Of a stretch of 64,000 nt of DNA, positions 59,803 through 64,000 are shown piece after piece. The notes under the pieces are model-generated. The model was not told the DNA's origin. It made no database searches and was given only the letters and a program-made list of their open reading frames with translations. The translations under genes were made by a program, and so were the position numbers. Position 1 is the first letter of the stretch; the number at the start of each line of letters is the position of its first letter. Source of the DNA: Methylobacterium mesophilicum (GTDB lineage: Bacteria > Pseudomonadota > Alphaproteobacteria > Rhizobiales > Beijerinckiaceae); NCBI RefSeq assembly GCF_022179445.1, contig NZ_BPQU01000016.1, positions 1-64,000 of the forward strand, given 5' to 3'.

Positions 59803-60111
59803 TCAGTAATACCGTGGGATCGGACCATCCTGAGGTGTGGTGTCACCGTCGAGATCGATCATGACCGCGTCGACATAGCACCAGCCCCAGCCTTCCGGAG
59901 GGTCGTATCCCTCGATGATGGGATGCCCGGTCGCGTGAAAATGGGCTGTCGCGTGACGCAGGGGCGACTGATCACAGCAGCCCACGTGACCGCAGGTTCG
60001 ACAGATTCGCAGGTGAAACCACGCGCTGCCGATCCGGAGGCAGTCCTCACAGCCTCGCGCGCTCGGCGTCACCGTCTGAATGTCTGCACCGTGCCTGCAA
60101 ACTGGCGCCAC
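59803..60111 (-). CDS. UBP-type zinc-finger protein
   Basis: A 102-residue protein with a complete UBP-type zinc finger: VCRHGADI, GCEDCLRIGSAW, RICRTCGHVGCCDQSPLRHA and AHFHATGHPIIEGY, followed by WGWCYVDAVMIDLDGD. The Cys/His set should bind zinc. In bacteria these short proteins are common but of unknown function; eukaryotic relatives bind ubiquitin. The start is GTG. Confidence 0.85.
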   Translation of the reverse strand: MAPVCRHGADIQTVTPSARGCEDCLRIGSAWFHLRICRTCGHVGCCDQSPLRHATAHFHATGHPIIEGYDPPEGWGWCYVDAVMIDLDGDTTPQDGPIPRYY

Positions 60112-60454
60112 CCGGCTTCTCCGTACTTGGTCGACTGCGTCTGGATTGCGCCGGAGGAGCGCGACCCGGACGCAACCTTACCCAAGAGACCGCGATCCCA
60201 CCGGAGTATCTTGTCGAAAGCTGCGGCCATTTGGACGTTCGGATCGATTCCATCGGTGTCGGCACGCGATCAGCGGGCAATGGCCGGCGGGCGCCATGAT
60301 ACGAATGTTCCAAAAAGATTAGATCCATCAATATTCGCGAAGCTTCCTGCTCCATCCCTGCAGCATCCACCTGCGCGTCGCCCCGGATTGCCAGCGGCAC
60401 CCATGTGGCCCGAATCCGTCGCCGGGATACGGCGATCTTCAGGGATCATGGACG
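60112..60454. other. Intergenic region
   Basis: This 343-bp gap separates the zinc-finger gene from a small exported-protein gene. It contains an AT-richer patch near 60300-60340 that may be a promoter. I see no gene, hairpin terminator or repeat. Confidence 0.5.
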
Positions 60455-60661
60455 ATGAAGTCACTTCTCCTCGGTGCCACCATGCTCGTCGGGCTGCTGG
60501 TCGCCTCAGCCAATCCGAGCTTTGCGGCCGGTGACGGCCTGGATCGGGACGCGGCGGCGCAGGGCAACGGCCGTTTCGCCGGCATGCACCGCGGCGCTCG
60601 GATCACCTCACGGTACGGGGTGATGCGTCCGCGTCGCCACCATCGTCATCATCGTCGCTGA
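60455..60661 (+). CDS. Small exported His/Arg-tailed protein
   Basis: A 68-residue protein with a signal peptide (MKSLLLGATMLVGLLVASAN, cleavage near SFAA) and a short mature chain ending in RPRRHHRHHRR, a metal- or nucleic-acid-binding type of tail. The ribosome site is weak (CAGGGA). No family is recognised; it resembles the other small exported proteins at 10-20 kb. Confidence 0.55.
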   Translation: MKSLLLGATMLVGLLVASANPSFAAGDGLDRDAAAQGNGRFAGMHRGARITSRYGVMRPRRHHRHHRR

Positions 60662-60840
60662 AGCGTCCGGACAATCCGGCTCACCGCGCAACGCGATCGG
60701 GGCCGGCGGCTTCCGGCCGCGGATCCTGGGCGCCGGAGGCCGCGCGAAGCCGGATCGGTCGGCAGGCGCCGCCGCCCGCCTGATCGCCGCCGCTCCGGAC
60801 GCCCGGGAAGCCTGCGCCCGTCTCCAGCCCGAGGACCCTG

Positions 60841-63132
60841 ATGGCCAAGGTCAAGATCCGCGCCTACACCAATCCTGCCGGCGGCTGGGGTGCGCTGGAG
60901 GCGACCGGCAAGGCCCTCGTCGAGCAGGATATTCCGGTGCGGGGAGCGGCGACGCTGCTGCGCATGAACCAGCCGATGGGATTCGATTGCCCGGGCTGCG
61001 CCTGGCCCGATCCTAAGAAGCCGGGCCCGTTCGAATTCTGCGAGAACGGCGCCAAGGCCATGGCCTGGGAAGCGACCGCCAAGCGGTGCACCCCGGACTT
61101 TTTCGCCGCCCACACGGTCTCCGAACTGGAGACGTGGAGCGACTACGAACTGGAGATGGTCGGTCGCATCACGCATCCGATGCGCTACGAGGCGGCCAGC
61201 GACAGGTATGTCCCGGTCGCCTGGGATGAGGCCTTCGCGCGGATCGGGACGATCCTGCGCGAGGGCATGGAGCCGGATCAGGCCGAGTTCTACACATCGG
61301 GTCGCGCCTCCAACGAGGCCGCCTTCCTGTTCCAGCTTTTCGGCCGGGCTTACGGGACCAACAATTTCCCCGACTGCTCGAACATGTGCCACGAGGCGAC
61401 GAGTGTCGGCCTCCCGCAGAGCATCGGCGTCGGCAAGGGCACGGTGCTGCTGGAGGATTTCGACCGCGCCGACGCCATCCTGATCTTCGGCCAGAATCCG
61501 GGCACCAACAGCCCGCGGATGATGACGAGCCTGCGCGACGCGGCGCGGCGCAACGCGGCCATCCTGAGCTTCAACCCGTTCCCGGAACGAGCCCTGGAGC
61601 GTTTTCAGGCGCCCCAGAACCCCGTCGAGATGGCATCGCTGACGTCGACGCCGATCTCGTCGCGCATCTTCCAGGTCCGGGTCGGAGGCGACGCGGCGGC
61701 CCTCAAGGGCATCATGAAGGCCTGCATCGCGATGGACGATGCCGCCATCGCCGCCGACGAGGCTCGCGTGCTCGATGTGGACTTCATCGCCGGCCACACG
61801 AAGGGCTTCGAAGCCCTCGCGGCCGACCTCCGGTCCACATCCTGGGCGGCGATCGAGCGCCGCTCCGGTCTCACCCGCGCGGATCTCGAATCCGCGGCGC
61901 GGACCTACGTGGCGGCCGAGAACGCCATCCTGGTCTGGGGCATGGGGATCACCCAGCATCGGCGCGGCACCGAGAACGTCCGCCTGATCAGCAACCTCGC
62001 GCTCCTACGCGGCAATGTCGGGCGGCCGGGCGCCGGCCTGTGCCCGGTGCGCGGACATTCCAACGTCCAGGGCAACCGGACCGTCGGCATCACCGAGAAG
62101 CCGACGCCGGAAATGCTCGACCGGATTCGGGACGCCTTCGGCTTCGAGCCGCCCCGGGCGCATGGCCACGACGTGGTCGCGGCGCTGGGCGCGATGCTGC
62201 AGGGCCAGGCGCGGGCCTTCATCGCGCTCGGCGGAAACTTCGCCGCCGCCGTCCCCGACACCGAAAGCGTCCAGCAGGCGATGCGCACGCTCGACCTGAC
62301 GGTGGCGATCAACACCAAGCTCAACCGGGGACAGCTCGTCCACGGCCGCGAAGCCTACATCCTCCCCTGCCTCGCCCGCAGCGAAGTCGACCATCAGGCG
62401 ACGGGGCCCCAGTCGATCACCGTCGAAGACTCGATGTCGATGGTGCACGCCTCGGCCGGCCGCAACATGCCTGCCTCCGAGCACCTGATGAGCGAGACCG
62501 CGATCGTGGCCGGCATCGCCCGGGCGACGCTCGGCCCGGGCTCGGCCGTCCCCTGGGAGGACTTCACCGCGGATTACGACCGTATCCGCGACGCGATCGA
62601 GCGTGTGTTCCCGATCTTCCAGGGGTTCAACGCGCGGATCCGCGTGCCCGGCGGCTTCCATCTCACATCGCTGGCGCGCGAGCGGATCTGGGCCACGCCG
62701 TCCGGCCGGGCCGAGTTCGCAGTCTTCGAGGGCCTCGAGGAGGATGCCCTCATGAGCGACCCCGGGGCGCTCTGGCTCACCACGATGCGCAGCCACGATC
62801 AGTACAACACGACACTCTACAGTCTGTCCGACCGGTATCGCGGCGTCTTCGGCGGCCGCATGGTGGTCTTCCTCAGCGAGTCCGAGATGGCCCGGCAGGG
62901 CGTCCGGGCCGGGGACCGGGTGGCGCTCGACACGATCGCCGACGACGGGGTCGCCCGCTCGGTGGAGGGCTTCCAGGTGGTGCCCTACCGGCTGCCCGAC
63001 GGCTGCGTCGGCGCCTACTACCCCGAGGCCAACCCTCTGGTCCCGCTCGGCCTGCACGATCCGCAGAGCCACACCCCCTCCTTCAAGGCGATTCCCGTCC
63101 GGATGCGCCGCCTCCAGACGGGAGCCGCCTGA
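60841..63132 (+). CDS. YdeP/FdhF-family molybdopterin oxidoreductase
   Basis: A 763-residue molybdopterin-dependent oxidoreductase of the YdeP group, which resembles formate dehydrogenase H but whose substrate is unsettled. Characteristic parts are the N-terminal GFDCPGCAWPDPKK, EFYTSGRASNEAAFLFQLF, NNFPDCSNMCHEATSVGL, ILIFGQNPGTNSPRMM, GMGITQHRRGTENVRLISNL, RGHSNVQGNRTVGI and the C-terminal cofactor domain with MRSHDQYNTTLYS. Length agrees with E. coli YdeP (~760). It is followed after 2 bp by the bd-type oxidase gene, so it may deliver electrons to the quinone pool used by that oxidase. Confidence 0.92.
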   Translation: MAKVKIRAYTNPAGGWGALEATGKALVEQDIPVRGAATLLRMNQPMGFDCPGCAWPDPKKPGPFEFCENGAKAMAWEATAKRCTPDFFAAHTVSELETWSDYELEMVGRITHPMRYEAASDRYVPVAWDEAFARIGTILREGMEPDQAEFYTSGRASNEAAFLFQLFGRAYGTNNFPDCSNMCHEATSVGLPQSIGVGKGTVLLEDFDRADAILIFGQNPGTNSPRMMTSLRDAARRNAAILSFNPFPERALERFQAPQNPVEMASLTSTPISSRIFQVRVGGDAAALKGIMKACIAMDDAAIAADEARVLDVDFIAGHTKGFEALAADLRSTSWAAIERRSGLTRADLESAARTYVAAENAILVWGMGITQHRRGTENVRLISNLALLRGNVGRPGAGLCPVRGHSNVQGNRTVGITEKPTPEMLDRIRDAFGFEPPRAHGHDVVAALGAMLQGQARAFIALGGNFAAAVPDTESVQQAMRTLDLTVAINTKLNRGQLVHGREAYILPCLARSEVDHQATGPQSITVEDSMSMVHASAGRNMPASEHLMSETAIVAGIARATLGPGSAVPWEDFTADYDRIRDAIERVFPIFQGFNARIRVPGGFHLTSLARERIWATPSGRAEFAVFEGLEEDALMSDPGALWLTTMRSHDQYNTTLYSLSDRYRGVFGGRMVVFLSESEMARQGVRAGDRVALDTIADDGVARSVEGFQVVPYRLPDGCVGAYYPEANPLVPLGLHDPQSHTPSFKAIPVRMRRLQTGAA

Positions 63133-63134
63133 CC

Positions 63135-64000
63135 ATGGACGCCCTCACGCTCTCCCGGATCCAGTTCGCCTTCACGATCGGCTTCCACATCCTGTGGCCG
63201 GCCTTCACGATCGGCGTCGCCTCGTTCGTCGCGTTCCTGAGCTTCCGGTGGTGGCGGACGGACAATCCGGTCTACGGCGCGCTGATGCGGTTCTGGATCC
63301 GCATCTTCGCGCTGGGTTTCGGCATGGGGGTCGTGACCGGGCTGGTGCTCTCCTACCAGATCGGGACCAACTGGAGCGGGTTCTCCCGGGCCGTCAGCAA
63401 CGTGCTCGGTCCGTTCTTCCTGTACGAGGTCATGACCGCCTTCTTCCTGGAGGCGGGCTTCATCGGCATCGTCATCTTCGGCGAGAACCGGGTCGGGCGC
63501 GGCGCGCATTTTTTCGCCTGCCTGATGGTCGCCACCGGGACCCTGTTCAGCGCCAGCTGGATCCTGGCCTCCAACAGCTGGATGCAGACCCCGGCCGGCT
63601 ACACGCTCGACGCCGACGGCCTGTTCCACGTGGCCGATTGGTGGGCGGCGTTCTTCAACCCGTCCTTTCCCTATCGCTTCCTGCACATGGTCTGCGCCAG
63701 CTACATCACGGGCAGCTTCGTGGTCGCGGGTGTCTCGGCCTATCATCTCTGGCGGCGGCAGCATGTCGAGGTCGCCCGCAAGGGCTTCTCGCTGGCGATG
63801 GGCGCGGCCCTCGTGCTCGTCCCGCTGCAACTGGTCATCGGCGACGCGCATGGGCGCAACACGATGCGCCACCAGCCGACGAAGCTCGCCGCCATGGAGA
63901 GCCTCTGGGATTCCGGCTCGGGCGTGCCGGCGACGCTGATCGCGTGGCCCGACATGGCCGCTGAGCGCAACCGCTTCGAGATCGCCATCCCGCACGCCGC
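63135..64000 (+). CDS. cydA: Cytochrome bd-type ubiquinol oxidase subunit I (3' end missing)
   Basis: The first 288 codons of CydA/CioA, the haem-bearing subunit of a bd-type quinol oxidase that reduces O2 to water in the inner membrane. Signatures are the haem-ligand helix LSRIQFAFTIGFHILWPAFT, then GFGMGVVTGLVLSYQIGTNW, FFLEAGFIGIVIFGENRVGR and LASNSWMQTPAGYTLDADG. The WILASNSWMQ and short-loop features suit the cyanide-insensitive (Cio) branch. The gene runs off the right edge of the window; cydB should follow. It is tightly coupled to the YdeP-like gene. Confidence 0.93.
   Translation, partial: MDALTLSRIQFAFTIGFHILWPAFTIGVASFVAFLSFRWWRTDNPVYGALMRFWIRIFALGFGMGVVTGLVLSYQIGTNWSGFSRAVSNVLGPFFLYEVMTAFFLEAGFIGIVIFGENRVGRGAHFFACLMVATGTLFSASWILASNSWMQTPAGYTLDADGLFHVADWWAAFFNPSFPYRFLHMVCASYITGSFVVAGVSAYHLWRRQHVEVARKGFSLAMGAALVLVPLQLVIGDAHGRNTMRHQPTKLAAMESLWDSGSGVPATLIAWPDMAAERNRFEIAIPHA

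Overview
The window is high-GC alphaproteobacterial DNA, most likely from a Methylobacterium or close relative. The indications are a CIRCE-controlled groESL operon, EcfG/NepR general-stress regulators, the phosphotransferase ChpT, many small exported GCG_CRPN and Gly/Tyr-rich proteins, and EipA (DUF1134). Position 1 looks like a contig edge: the first ~100 bases are abnormally G/C-homopolymeric. The last gene (cydA) runs off the right edge. I saw no complete insertion sequence, prophage or CRISPR array. These calls come from reading the sequence and recalling protein families; no database search was run.

Layout. 0-3.3 kb: a flavin-monooxygenase / ABC-solute-binding / cupin / NtaA-type monooxygenase operon that looks like organosulfur or related scavenging. 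3.4-6.8 kb: a DUF6481 protein, a cold-shock protein and groES-groEL behind a perfect CIRCE operator. 7-20.4 kb: many small, mostly exported proteins of unknown function, interrupted by a TAXI-type solute-binding protein and a large MHYT-GGDEF-EAL cyclic-di-GMP protein. 20.6-21.2 kb: an unusual EcfG-type sigma factor whose N-terminus resembles its own anti-sigma factor NepR. 22-31.4 kb: tRNA-Ser(GCU), a WaaE-like glycosyltransferase, lysA and lptM, several envelope proteins, cysQ and glnE.

31.9-38.5 kb: chpT followed by a compact chemosensory operon cheA(hybrid with receiver)-cheW-cheY-cheB-cheR. 38.7-41.2 kb: asparaginase and a cysteine hydrolase, then a translationally coupled nepR-ecfG pair on the other strand. 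An AT-richer spacer leads into accessory DNA: a TonB-dependent siderophore receptor (41.7-44.0 kb), then three overlapping genes (44.2-49.1 kb) encoding a DUF559-type nuclease, a double winged-helix protein and a 1076-residue protein with both an AAA-type and a HerA-type ATPase. This trio looks like an uncharacterised DNA-targeting, probably anti-phage, module and is the best candidate for a new system here.

49.2-60 kb: a metabolic and regulatory mosaic with an amidohydrolase, a LysR fragment, two alpha/beta hydrolases, a histidine kinase/receiver pair, two AraC regulators, a TetR regulator with three operator-like repeats upstream, a FixJ-type regulator, an oxalate-decarboxylase-like bicupin and a UBP-type zinc finger. 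60.8-64 kb: a YdeP-like molybdopterin oxidoreductase followed 2 bp later by cytochrome bd-type oxidase subunit I.
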